The notes beneath the pieces are model-generated. The model made no database searches. It was not told the DNA's origin and was given only the letters and a program-made list of their open reading frames with translations. 51,659 nt of DNA, from assembly GCA_020831525.1 (NCBI GenBank), contig JAFIGH010000030.1, forward strand, positions 1 through 51,659. Direction: 5' to 3'. This document shows positions 35,329-42,892 of this stretch, piece by piece. The stretch comes from Opitutales bacterium. Its GTDB lineage: Bacteria; Verrucomicrobiota; Verrucomicrobiia; Opitutales; Oceanipulchritudinaceae. The first letter of the stretch is position 1. Each line of letters begins with the position of its first letter. The translations under genes were made by a program, and so were the position numbers.

Positions 35329-35978
35329 CGGTGGCAGCCGGAGCAGCTTTGCGGCGGGTTCACATTCCAGGAGACGACGTGTTCGCGGGCCCACTCCGCG
35401 TGTGCCTCGGCGTTCTCGGGCGTCCAGTTGAGGTCGTAGACATGCTCCAGCGGGCGGATGTGCTCCTCCGGATTGCGGTGGCAGTCAAGGCACCACGCCA
35501 TCGACATCGGCTTGTCGTGCCAGACAACTTCCATCTCGTTCACGTTTCCGTGGCAGTCCACGCAGCTCACGCCGCGGTTCACGTGCACCGCGTGGTTAAA
35601 GAAAACGTAGTCCGGCATGGCGTGGACACGTACCCACTCCACCGGCTCGCCCGTCTCGTAGCTCACGCGGATCGGCTCCAGCTGCGGACTGTCCGACTTC
35701 ACATACGAGTGGCAGTTCATGCAGGTGGCGGCATCCGGCACGTTGGCGTGCCCCGACTGGTCCACGTAGGTGTGGCAATAGCGGCAGTCGATCCCCAGCT
35801 GCTCCGCGTGGAGGTAGTGGTTGTAGGCCACCGGCTGCGTCGGCATGTACCCGACACGCGTGTACTTCGGCGTAAAATAGTAGGTCACGCCCGCCACCAC
35901 CGTCACCGTCAGGACCCCGAGGATAATGAGCAGTTTGGCGGGAAGCGTGTTTGCCGACTTGGGAAAGAAATTGGCCAT
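35325..35978 (-). CDS. actA: Alternative Complex III penta-haem cytochrome c subunit A
   Basis: The 217-residue protein has an N-terminal membrane anchor (LLIILGVLTVTVVAGVTYYF, about 16-35) and five CXXCH haem sites: CRYCH, CMNCH, CVDCH, CLDCH and CSGCH. This is the penta-haem ActA pattern, related to the cytochrome c7/c3 class, with free histidines such as HYLHAEQ, FFNHAVH and HNPEEH-like positions as distal ligands. It acts in the periplasm as electron relay or exit of ACIII. It is the first confident gene of the ACIII-cbb3 operon; a 63-residue Tat-like reading frame lies 42 nt upstream. No clear Shine-Dalgarno sequence precedes the ATG. Confidence 0.95.
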   Translation of the reverse strand: MANFFPKSANTLPAKLLIILGVLTVTVVAGVTYYFTPKYTRVGYMPTQPVAYNHYLHAEQLGIDCRYCHTYVDQSGHANVPDAATCMNCHSYVKSDSPQLEPIRVSYETGEPVEWVRVHAMPDYVFFNHAVHVNRGVSCVDCHGNVNEMEVVWHDKPMSMAWCLDCHRNPEEHIRPLEHVYDLNWTPENAEAHAEWAREHVVSWNVNPPQSCSGCHR

Positions 35979-36020
35979 GATGAAGTCCGAAGGAGGTGCC
36001 GGTTACCGCAGAGGCTGTCG

Positions 36021-36212
36021 TCAGGTGTTGCCGCTGCCGTGCACGACGGAGCGCGGATCGCGTGGAGGGGTGGGAAGACGGGCCTCCGCCGACCGCCGAG
36101 CGGCGACGCCGCGCGGGCGCCACAAGGGACTGCCCAACGTCGCAAGGGCCGCAAGGGAAGCCCCCGCGGACGCGAGAAACACTTTTCGATTGATCCTTCG
36201 GTCTTCAGCCAT
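36021..36212 (-). CDS. Possible small protein with Tat-like signal ahead of actA
   Basis: A 63-residue reading frame starts with RRINRKVFLASAGASLAALA, which looks like a twin-arginine or related export signal (polar basic start, hydrophobic core, about 5-30), followed by a Pro/Arg-rich tail with no recognisable domain. It lies in the same direction and 42 nt before actA. It could be a true leader gene of the operon, a truncated remnant of a Tat-exported protein, or a chance frame. The start has only a weak ribosome-binding site. I do not recognise a family. Confidence 0.35.
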   Translation of the reverse strand: MAEDRRINRKVFLASAGASLAALATLGSPLWRPRGVAARRSAEARLPTPPRDPRSVVHGSGNT

Positions 36213-36603
36213 TCGTCAACAATCCAGCGGAAAAAGGAGACAACGGACAGGCCCGCCCCGTCCATCAAAGCCCCGGAATTACGGGAACCGCCCTATCCCT
36301 TGGCAACAGAAAAAAACCGTCCCGCCGCTACCACCGGGCGGAGCACCCCGTTCTCCCGCCAAACGGACCGGCAAACAGGCTCCCCGCGCGACTACTCCCT
36401 CCCGCAGCAATATACCGGCCCCCACCGCCGCCCGGCCACACCGGCACCCGGCATTACGGCAACTTATCCGCTTTATCAGAGAACAAACTAACCGCCAATG
36501 CGCCGCCTCTTCGCGCAGGACAGTTCGGCGGACAAAAGGCCGTACGCCACCACTGGCGGGGATTGACACACTGTCGCAGACGCAAGTTGGCTACTGCCCT
36601 GCA
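36213..36603. other. Intergenic region between the ACIII operon and the chimeric oxidoreductase remnant
   Basis: About 390 nt without a convincing gene on either strand. It must hold the promoter of the ACIII-cbb3 operon. On the minus strand TTGCCA (about 36305-36300) with TAATTC after a 19-nt spacer is only a weak candidate. On the plus strand TTGACA occurs at about 36565 but has no good -10 partner. No terminator was identified. Confidence 0.4.
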
Positions 36604-37131
36604 ATGCCAAAGACAATCCGATTGGCCGTGATTGGCTGCGGCGGAATCGCCGGGAACCTGCACGGACCCGCTTACCGCCGCTACATGCGACTGCACGGCG
36701 GCCTTGAACTGGTAGCCTGTTGTGACACGGACGCGAGCCGCGCCGAGATTTTCCGCTGCCGCTACGGCTTCGCCCGCGCCTTCGGTGATTTCCGGGGCGT
36801 CACCTTGGGCAAAGTGACCATTGGTGATGATGTGCATGTCGCCATCGGGGCACAGTTGATCGGCGAATCCCACGGGCACGAGAAGCTCGACGAAACATTC
36901 TGGACGCAGGGAATGTCCTTTTCCTTGAACCATGGCTCCGCCTCCGCCGACACACCAAACCTCAAGCACACCGAGCAGTGGCTGGCTACGATCTACACTC
37001 TCGCCGACCTGCTCGGCCTCGCCCACCACCTCGGCTACCGCCCCCAAGGCATCCATCGGCTCGAAGCCGCGAATCCCCTTGCCGACAACGCCAGCCGCAC
37101 AATTGAATCGCGTCCGCCGGAGAACCACTAA
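36604..37131 (+). pseudogene. Chimeric remnant: Gfo/Idh/MocA N-terminus fused to an unrelated C-terminus
   Basis: The open frame codes for 175 residues. The first 65 or so are the NAD(P)-binding half-start of a Gfo/Idh/MocA oxidoreductase: IRLAVIGCGGIAGNLHGPAYRRY with GxGxxA, then LVACCDTDASRAEIFRCRYG and AFGDFR. Family members run to about 330-400 residues, with a DAVCVVTPP-like strand and an EKP motif; none of that follows. Instead the frame changes abruptly to a segment (DVHVAIGAQLIGESHGHEK, then NLKHTEQWLATIYTLADLLG) that I cannot place. The simplest reading is an in-frame deletion joining two genes. A genuine short fusion protein cannot be excluded. No strong ribosome-binding site precedes the ATG. 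Confidence 0.6.
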
Positions 37132-37216
37132 GGCTCAGCCGCCGGACGGGACGGAGACACCATGAACAAGAGCTGAACGGTCACCACGATAGATTGCGAC
37201 GCAGCCAAAACGACAC

Positions 37217-38137
37217 ATGAAATCGATTTCTCTCCTGCACCATACTTGGCTCCTTGCCTTCGGCTTCGTGCTGCTGTGGAACTCCGGATTCATTGCCGCG
37301 AAGTACGCCCTGCCGTACGCGGAGCCCCTTACCTTGTTATTCTGGCGGTACTGGTTGCTGGCCTTCATCCTTTTTGGATACCTTGCCCTGCGCCGCCGCT
37401 TGGAATGGCCCGGCACGAAGGCAGCATTGATCGCCTCGCTCATCGGGATACTGGCCCACGGCGTGTGGCTCGGGTGTGTATTCTATTCGTTGCAGTACGG
37501 CGTTCCCGCGGGAATTGTCGCCCTCGTCGTTGCGCTCCAGCCGATGACTACAGCCACCTTTTCCGGGCTTGTGGTCGGTGAGCGGACGCCTCTCCTCCGC
37601 TGGGCCGGTCTGCTGATCGGACTGGCCGGAGTCATGGTCGCGGTTCTGGCCAGAACCGAGCTTACCGATGCCGCTTCCGTCTTTGCCTACTTCATCCCCT
37701 TTGGTTCGGTGGCGGCGATAACGGCCGCGAGCCTGATCCAGCGGCGCATTGAAGTGAAGCGTGACGTGCATCGCATGGCGGTGGATCTCGGCCTCTTTTA
37801 CCAAAGCCTTGGCACGGCACTGGCCGTCACCATTCCTGCGGTTCTCTTTGAAGGCCTTGTGACCGAATGGAACCCCGTATTTGCGGGAGCAATGCTGTGG
37901 TTGATCCTCGGTGTGTCCCTCATGGCATATGCTTTGATGTGGCTCTTGATTGTCGAGATTGACGCAACAAGAGTAGCGAGCCTGTTTTATTTCGGCCCCC
38001 CTGTAACGATGGTGATGGCGTGGGTGGCATTCGGCGACCGTCTCCTGCCGACAGATTTGGCGGGCCTCGGAATCGTTGCCGTGGGTGTTGTTCTGACCCT
38101 GCTGAAAACACAAGCCCGTCCGGCCGCCGCCGGATAA
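37217..38137 (+). CDS. EamA/DMT-superfamily transporter
   Basis: The 306-residue inner-membrane protein has 10 predicted helices in two EamA repeats. The first repeat starts with LLAFGFVLLWNSGFIAAKYA, the usual N-terminal signature with a polar WNSGF turn, and contains PLTLLFWRYWLLAF. The second starts near YFIPFGSVAAITAASLIQRR and ends with LFYFGPPVTMVMAWVAFGDRL and a GLGIVAVGVVL helix. Members export amino acids or other metabolites, or exchange sugar nucleotides; the substrate is not predictable. The gene reads visibly less GC-rich than its neighbours and stands between a gene remnant and the HD exonuclease, which hints at acquisition by transfer. Confidence 0.9.
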   Translation: MKSISLLHHTWLLAFGFVLLWNSGFIAAKYALPYAEPLTLLFWRYWLLAFILFGYLALRRRLEWPGTKAALIASLIGILAHGVWLGCVFYSLQYGVPAGIVALVVALQPMTTATFSGLVVGERTPLLRWAGLLIGLAGVMVAVLARTELTDAASVFAYFIPFGSVAAITAASLIQRRIEVKRDVHRMAVDLGLFYQSLGTALAVTIPAVLFEGLVTEWNPVFAGAMLWLILGVSLMAYALMWLLIVEIDATRVASLFYFGPPVTMVMAWVAFGDRLLPTDLAGLGIVAVGVVLTLLKTQARPAAAG

Positions 38138-38271
38138 CCCTCACCCGCGCCAGTTCTTCCATCCCGCGCAACGGTTTGAGCCGCGCGTCGCGCCACACAG
38201 CCGGGAATCAGCGCGCGACCGCTCCGAAGGGCTTGCGTGCCGCCCTCGGCCTCCGCAACCTGAGGACAATG

Positions 38272-39243
38272 ATGACCGTAGCCGAACTGAAGCAGGCACC
38301 GCGCGGGGAGAAGACGCCCTTCGAAGCCGTTCTATTGATCCGTCGCCTCGCGATGAAAAAGGCGCGCAATGAAAGCGAGTTTCTCATGGTCGAGTTGGGC
38401 GACCGCACGGGGATCTTTCATGTCGTGTGTTTCGAGAACTCCGCCAACTTCGGGTTTTTCCAAGAGCTGGGCGAAGGCCGCGTGGTGCGCGCGCAGGGCA
38501 ACACCGACTACTACCAAGCTCGATTCTCGCCCAGTCTGATCCGTGTGGAAGCGGTGCCCGAAGACGAAATCCCAAGCGTCCTCGAACAGCTCGTCGAGAC
38601 CGCGCCGATGGCTTTGGACGACCTCAAGAAGGAACTCGAGGAGCACATTGCCGCCATCCACCAAGAAGCCCTGCGCGCGACCGTGCGGAATGCCCTTGAG
38701 GAGACCGGGTCTGCGTTCTACACGAGTCCGGCGGCCGTCTCCATGCACCACGCCTACCGCGGGGGACTGCTTGAACACACGGTGCGCATGGCACGCGCGG
38801 CGCGCGCGCTTCTCCCCCTCTATCCGGAGGTCGCCGCCGACCTCGCACTCGCCGGGATCATCCTGCATGATATCGGCAAATGCCCGGAATACACGCAGGG
38901 GCTCGCCACTGCACGTACGCGCGCAGGCATCCTGCAGGGGCATGTTGTTCTCGGCTACCGGCAAGTGCGCCGCTCGGCCATCCAGTCCAAACTCGATCCA
39001 AGCCTCGCGGAACGCCTCGAGCACATCATTCTGAGTCACCAAGGTGAACTCGAATGGGGCGCGGCGACGAAGGCCGCCACTCCGGAGGCTGTCTTTGTAA
39101 GCATGGTCGACAATCTCGACGCCAAGATGGGCATGGTGCAGTATTCACTTCGCGCCACCCCCGAGGGCGAGCCCTTCTCTGAATTTGTGGCGGGCCTCGG
39201 TGCCCCGCTTTTCGTCAGTCCGCCGGAGAAGCTTTCCTCTTGA
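38272..39243 (+). CDS. YhaM-like 3'-5' exoribonuclease (OB fold plus HD domain)
   Basis: The 323-residue protein combines an N-terminal OB-fold (about 15-95, with FLMVELGDRTGIFHVVCFEN) and a C-terminal HD phosphohydrolase domain (about 150-310). The metal-binding residues are visible in LLEHTVRMARAA, IILHDIGKCPEY, GHVVLGYRQV, HIILSHQGELEWG and SMVDNLDAKMG. This arrangement is that of YhaM/CBF1-type nucleases, which trim RNA and single-stranded DNA 3' ends. GAGG six bases upstream favours the second ATG (38272) over the first (38269). The gene stands alone; the agarase-like gene follows after 52 nt and may be cotranscribed. Cytosolic. Confidence 0.88.
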   Translation: MTVAELKQAPRGEKTPFEAVLLIRRLAMKKARNESEFLMVELGDRTGIFHVVCFENSANFGFFQELGEGRVVRAQGNTDYYQARFSPSLIRVEAVPEDEIPSVLEQLVETAPMALDDLKKELEEHIAAIHQEALRATVRNALEETGSAFYTSPAAVSMHHAYRGGLLEHTVRMARAARALLPLYPEVAADLALAGIILHDIGKCPEYTQGLATARTRAGILQGHVVLGYRQVRRSAIQSKLDPSLAERLEHIILSHQGELEWGAATKAATPEAVFVSMVDNLDAKMGMVQYSLRATPEGEPFSEFVAGLGAPLFVSPPEKLSS

Positions 39244-39295
39244 TTCCGCTGCAATAACCTACCCCCGCCCCGAAGCCGAACAAACTGAATTCCCC

Positions 39296-41299
39296 ATGCC
39301 CACCGAAACTCCGTTCGCCCCGCCGCAGGCAAAGGGCCTCGAAGCCATACCCGCCCGCACCCTTCCACTCGCCTTCCGCGGCACCGCCCCCGGGCAGGCG
39401 CTGCACTGGACGATTCCCGCGGGAGCCCTCGCGGCGGACTACTGGATCGTCGCCGACTTTCACTACGATGAACCGGACCAGACCACCTTCCGCCTCGAAC
39501 TCAGCGAAGGCGGCGAAGGTCCCCGCTTTGTCATGACCTTCAGCGTCCTGCCCGGCGTGCGGGCGCGCCTGCAGCTGCCCCTCGCGCGGCTCGACCTCAA
39601 CCGTTGGGCGCTCATGCGCGAGGGCGCACTCCTCAAGCGCTGCTGTTACGGCGACCGCGTTCAACCCACGAGAGTTACCCGGGTCGTGCTCGCCCTTGAA
39701 CGCACGGCGGAGAGCGCTGTTACCTGGGAGATGACGCTGCCGGTGGCGCGGAGCACCGAGCCTCCGCGTCTTGAGCGACCCGCGCTTGCAGGCGGACCAC
39801 TTGTCGATCCCCTGGGGCAAAGCTTGCGCCGGAGCTGGCCGGGCCGCACGACCGACGCGGCCGAGATGACCGAACGTCTGCTCGGGCAGCGGCAGGCAGC
39901 GCAAACCGCTTTATGGCCCGACGGGTATTCGCGCTGGGGCGGTTGGACGGCAAAGCGTTTCGCGGCGACCGGGTTCTTTCGGCTGGAGCAGGACAACCGC
40001 CGGTTTTGGTTCGTCGATCCGGACGGCCACCCGTATTGGTCGGCCGCCGTCGACTGTGTGCGTTCCGGAACACCCGCGCTCGTAGAGGGCATTGAGAACA
40101 CGATTGAGGATTGGGATGCCCTTCGCGCTTCGTTTCCTGAATGTATCGACCGATCAACACAAAGCGGCATTGAAGGCGAAGCGACATTCGACTTTGTGCG
40201 GGCCAATCTAGCAGGGGCCTTCGGACGGGAGAACTGTAAAGAAGCCTGGGCGGACACCATCGTCGGCATCCTTCGCGAAACAGGCTTCAACGGGTTCGGA
40301 AATTGGTCCGACAGCGAAACGGCCTCCGCGCGTTCCTTCCCCTACGTTCACCCGCTCAAGACCGTCTTCGCCCGCACACCGAAGGTATTCCGCGACTTTC
40401 CCGACGTCTGGCACAGCGACTGGATGGATGATGTGCGTGAGTTCGCCGCGCAACTCGTCCCTCTGCGCGGGGACCCCGCCCTCATCGGCTACTTCCTTAT
40501 GAACGAGCCCAAGTGGGGCTTCGCCTCGCAGACCCCCGCCGAAGGCATGCTCCTCAACACCGGCGCCGGTCCGGCGCGCTCGGCGCTTGCCGCCTTCCTG
40601 CGCGACCGCTACACCTTCGAAACGGATCTCGCCGCCGCATGGGAGATGCACGTATCCTTCGCGGACATCGAAGACGGGCGGGTCTTCGAGTCGTTTGGAA
40701 AACGCGCGCGCGCTGATCTGGCTGCCTTCAGCACGGTTATGGCCCGGCGGTTCTTCACCGACCTTTCGGAGGCCTGCCGCAAAGTGGATCCGGACCATTT
40801 GAATTTGGGTGCGCGTTACTACACACTGCCCCCCGACTGGCTGGCCGATGCTATGGGCGTCTTCGACGTCTTCAGCATGAACGCCTACGAGGAGCGCATC
40901 CCGGCAGAGGGCCTGGAGCAGTTGCACCGCCGCATCGGCCTGCCCGTGCTCATCGGGGAGTGGCATTTCGGCGCGCTCGACGTTGGACTCCCCATGGCGG
41001 GCATCTGCCGCGTAGCCAATCAATCGGAGCGCGGCAAAGCCTACCGCCGTTACCTCGAAGATGCCGCCGCGCGCCCATGGTGCGTGGGCGCGCACTACTT
41101 TCAGCTTTACGACCAACCCTACCTCGGCCGGTTCGACGGAGAAAACTGGAACATCGGGCTCATCGACATCTGCCACCGCGTCTACGGAGAGTTCGCGACC
41201 GCTGCCCGCCACAGCCACGAACGCCTCTACGCCGTCGCCAACGGCGATTCTCCGCCCTTCGACGGCACCCCCGACTACCGCCCCCGGCACTTCTGCTGA
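39296..41299 (+). CDS. Agarase-like clan GH-A glycoside hydrolase
   Basis: The 667-residue protein has an N-terminal beta-sandwich (about 1-190) and a TIM-barrel domain introduced by RFWFVDPDGHPYWSAAVDCV, the entry motif of GH50-type beta-agarases and relatives. E404 in GYFLMNEPKWG is the likely acid/base and E555 in VLIGEWHFGA the likely nucleophile; both contexts match GH50-like enzymes. PWCVGAHYFQLYDQPYLGR follows. No signal peptide is visible, so it probably acts on imported oligosaccharides, perhaps agarose-derived or another algal galactan; substrate assignment is uncertain. The ATG at 39296 is chosen because the upstream frame overlaps the exonuclease gene. It converges on the gamma-glutamyltransferase gene with an 18-nt gap. 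Confidence 0.78.
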   Translation: MPTETPFAPPQAKGLEAIPARTLPLAFRGTAPGQALHWTIPAGALAADYWIVADFHYDEPDQTTFRLELSEGGEGPRFVMTFSVLPGVRARLQLPLARLDLNRWALMREGALLKRCCYGDRVQPTRVTRVVLALERTAESAVTWEMTLPVARSTEPPRLERPALAGGPLVDPLGQSLRRSWPGRTTDAAEMTERLLGQRQAAQTALWPDGYSRWGGWTAKRFAATGFFRLEQDNRRFWFVDPDGHPYWSAAVDCVRSGTPALVEGIENTIEDWDALRASFPECIDRSTQSGIEGEATFDFVRANLAGAFGRENCKEAWADTIVGILRETGFNGFGNWSDSETASARSFPYVHPLKTVFARTPKVFRDFPDVWHSDWMDDVREFAAQLVPLRGDPALIGYFLMNEPKWGFASQTPAEGMLLNTGAGPARSALAAFLRDRYTFETDLAAAWEMHVSFADIEDGRVFESFGKRARADLAAFSTVMARRFFTDLSEACRKVDPDHLNLGARYYTLPPDWLADAMGVFDVFSMNAYEERIPAEGLEQLHRRIGLPVLIGEWHFGALDVGLPMAGICRVANQSERGKAYRRYLEDAAARPWCVGAHYFQLYDQPYLGRFDGENWNIGLIDICHRVYGEFATAARHSHERLYAVANGDSPPFDGTPDYRPRHFC

Positions 41300-41317
41300 A
41301 GCCGTCCGGCGGAGGGA

Positions 41318-42892
41318 TCAGCAAACGGCGGCGTAGCCGTCTTTGCGTCTGTCCGAAGCCGCGGTGTAACCGCCGTCCGGCAGGCGGCGGACGGCCTGCA
41401 TTCCACCGAAGACAATATCCGGCGCACGCCCCGCGACGGGATGCCCGAGCCGCCGCAGGGCGTCGATACGCTCTTCCGGAAAAGCATCTTCGAAGATCAG
41501 CTGGAAGTCTTCGCGCACCTGCCAGCGCGGGGCGTCACAGGCCACCTGCGGATGTTCACCGAGAGCGAGGATGCGGTGTGCCATCTGCAAATGACCCTGC
41601 GCTTGCATGTGACCGCCCATGAGGCCGAAAGCCATGTCGGGCAACCCGCCCCGCGTAACAAATCCCGGAATAATCGTGTGAAAGGGCCGCTTTCCCGGTG
41701 CCACGGCATTCGGATGCTCCGGCACAGTGGAGAAACCGTAGCCGCGGTTCTGCAGGGAGATGCCCGTGCCCGGAACGACGATACCCGAACCAAACCCCCA
41801 AAAGTTCGACTGAATGAACGAGATCATCATTCCGTCCGCGTCCGCCGCCGCGAGATTCACTGTGCCAAAGGCCTTGGGCGGGGTCGCGTAAACGGCTGCC
41901 GCTGAATCCGCCTGCAGCCCACGCGCCCGCGACCCGAGAAAAGCGGGATCGAGAAGGCGCTCCGCACGCACCCGCATGTGCCCCGGATCGGCGATGTGGG
42001 CCGCTCCCTCGGCAAGACCGATCTTCATTGCCTCGATGAGCCAGTGTGTCGCCGCACCGGTGTCTCCGGACGGCACCTCGTCGCCGCGGCTTTCGAGAAT
42101 CCCGAGGGCGACCAGCGTGGACAGGCCCTGTCCGTTGGGCGGAAGTTCGTGGACCGTATACCCCGCGTAGTCCACCGAGAGTGGCTTCACCCAATCGCCC
42201 TCGTGCTCAGCGAGATCGGCCTCGCGCAGTGCCCCACCTGCTTCGCGCGCGGCGGCGGCAATCTCCCGCGCAAGGCGGCCGCGGTAGAAAGACTCACCGC
42301 CGGTGGCCGCGATTTCCTCAAGGGTCCGGGCTGCCGCCTCGGACCGGAAAACGGCTCCAACGCGAGGCTCGAACCCTTGGGGCAAAAAGTGTTCGACGAA
42401 GGCGGGGAAGCGCTTCGCGAAGGCTGTTCCCGGGGCCGCACGCGCGCCCATGGCCGCCCATGAGACCGCCGTCACCGGCCCGAGGCAAAAACCCTCCCGC
42501 GCATGCCGTATGGCAGGGCGGAACAGCTCGGTGAAAGACAGGCGACCGAAACGTCTGTGCAGCGCGCGCCATGTCTCAACGGCGCCCGGCACCGTTACGC
42601 TGCCCCAGCCAAGCCGCGGCATCTCCGGTCGGCCGAGAAATTCAGCCGGGGCGAGGCCGCGCGGGCTCCGTCCCGATCCGTTGTACCCGTGCAGCGCACC
42701 GTCGTGCCAAACGAGGGCGAATGCGTCGCTTCCGATGCCGTTGGAAGTGGGCTCGGTGACCGCAAGGCAAATCGCCGCCGACAGCGCGGCGTCCACCGCG
42801 TTTCCGCCTGCCGCAAACACTTCCAGCGCGGCGTCCGTTGCAGCGGGCTGGGACGTCGCAGCGGCATTTTCACCGCGTGGCGGCTCCCTCAA
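41318..42892 (-). CDS. ggt: Gamma-glutamyltransferase, YwrD-type
   Basis: The 524-residue (from the TTG) Ntn-hydrolase family enzyme would cleave or transfer gamma-glutamyl groups of glutathione-like compounds after self-cleavage. The large subunit begins ATSQPAATDAALEVFAAGGNAVDAAL. The nucleophile is T344 in FGTVNLAAADADG, and the oxyanion and substrate region GFGSGIVVPGTGISLQNRGYGF follows; this TVN (not TTH) context is that of the YwrD subfamily. No signal peptide is visible, suggesting a cytosolic enzyme, unlike the periplasmic Ggt. The start is a TTG at 42892 that overlaps the stop of the histidine kinase gene (TTGA), with GGAAGG seven bases upstream; upstream in-frame codons lie inside the kinase. 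Confidence 0.88.
   Translation of the reverse strand: MREPPRGENAAATSQPAATDAALEVFAAGGNAVDAALSAAICLAVTEPTSNGIGSDAFALVWHDGALHGYNGSGRSPRGLAPAEFLGRPEMPRLGWGSVTVPGAVETWRALHRRFGRLSFTELFRPAIRHAREGFCLGPVTAVSWAAMGARAAPGTAFAKRFPAFVEHFLPQGFEPRVGAVFRSEAAARTLEEIAATGGESFYRGRLAREIAAAAREAGGALREADLAEHEGDWVKPLSVDYAGYTVHELPPNGQGLSTLVALGILESRGDEVPSGDTGAATHWLIEAMKIGLAEGAAHIADPGHMRVRAERLLDPAFLGSRARGLQADSAAAVYATPPKAFGTVNLAAADADGMMISFIQSNFWGFGSGIVVPGTGISLQNRGYGFSTVPEHPNAVAPGKRPFHTIIPGFVTRGGLPDMAFGLMGGHMQAQGHLQMAHRILALGEHPQVACDAPRWQVREDFQLIFEDAFPEERIDALRRLGHPVAGRAPDIVFGGMQAVRRLPDGGYTAASDRRKDGYAAVC

Noticed and set aside
36279-36569. 96-codon minus-strand frame in the gap before the ACIII operon
   Set aside because: Arg/Cys-rich shadow-like composition, no start signal, no recognisable domain.
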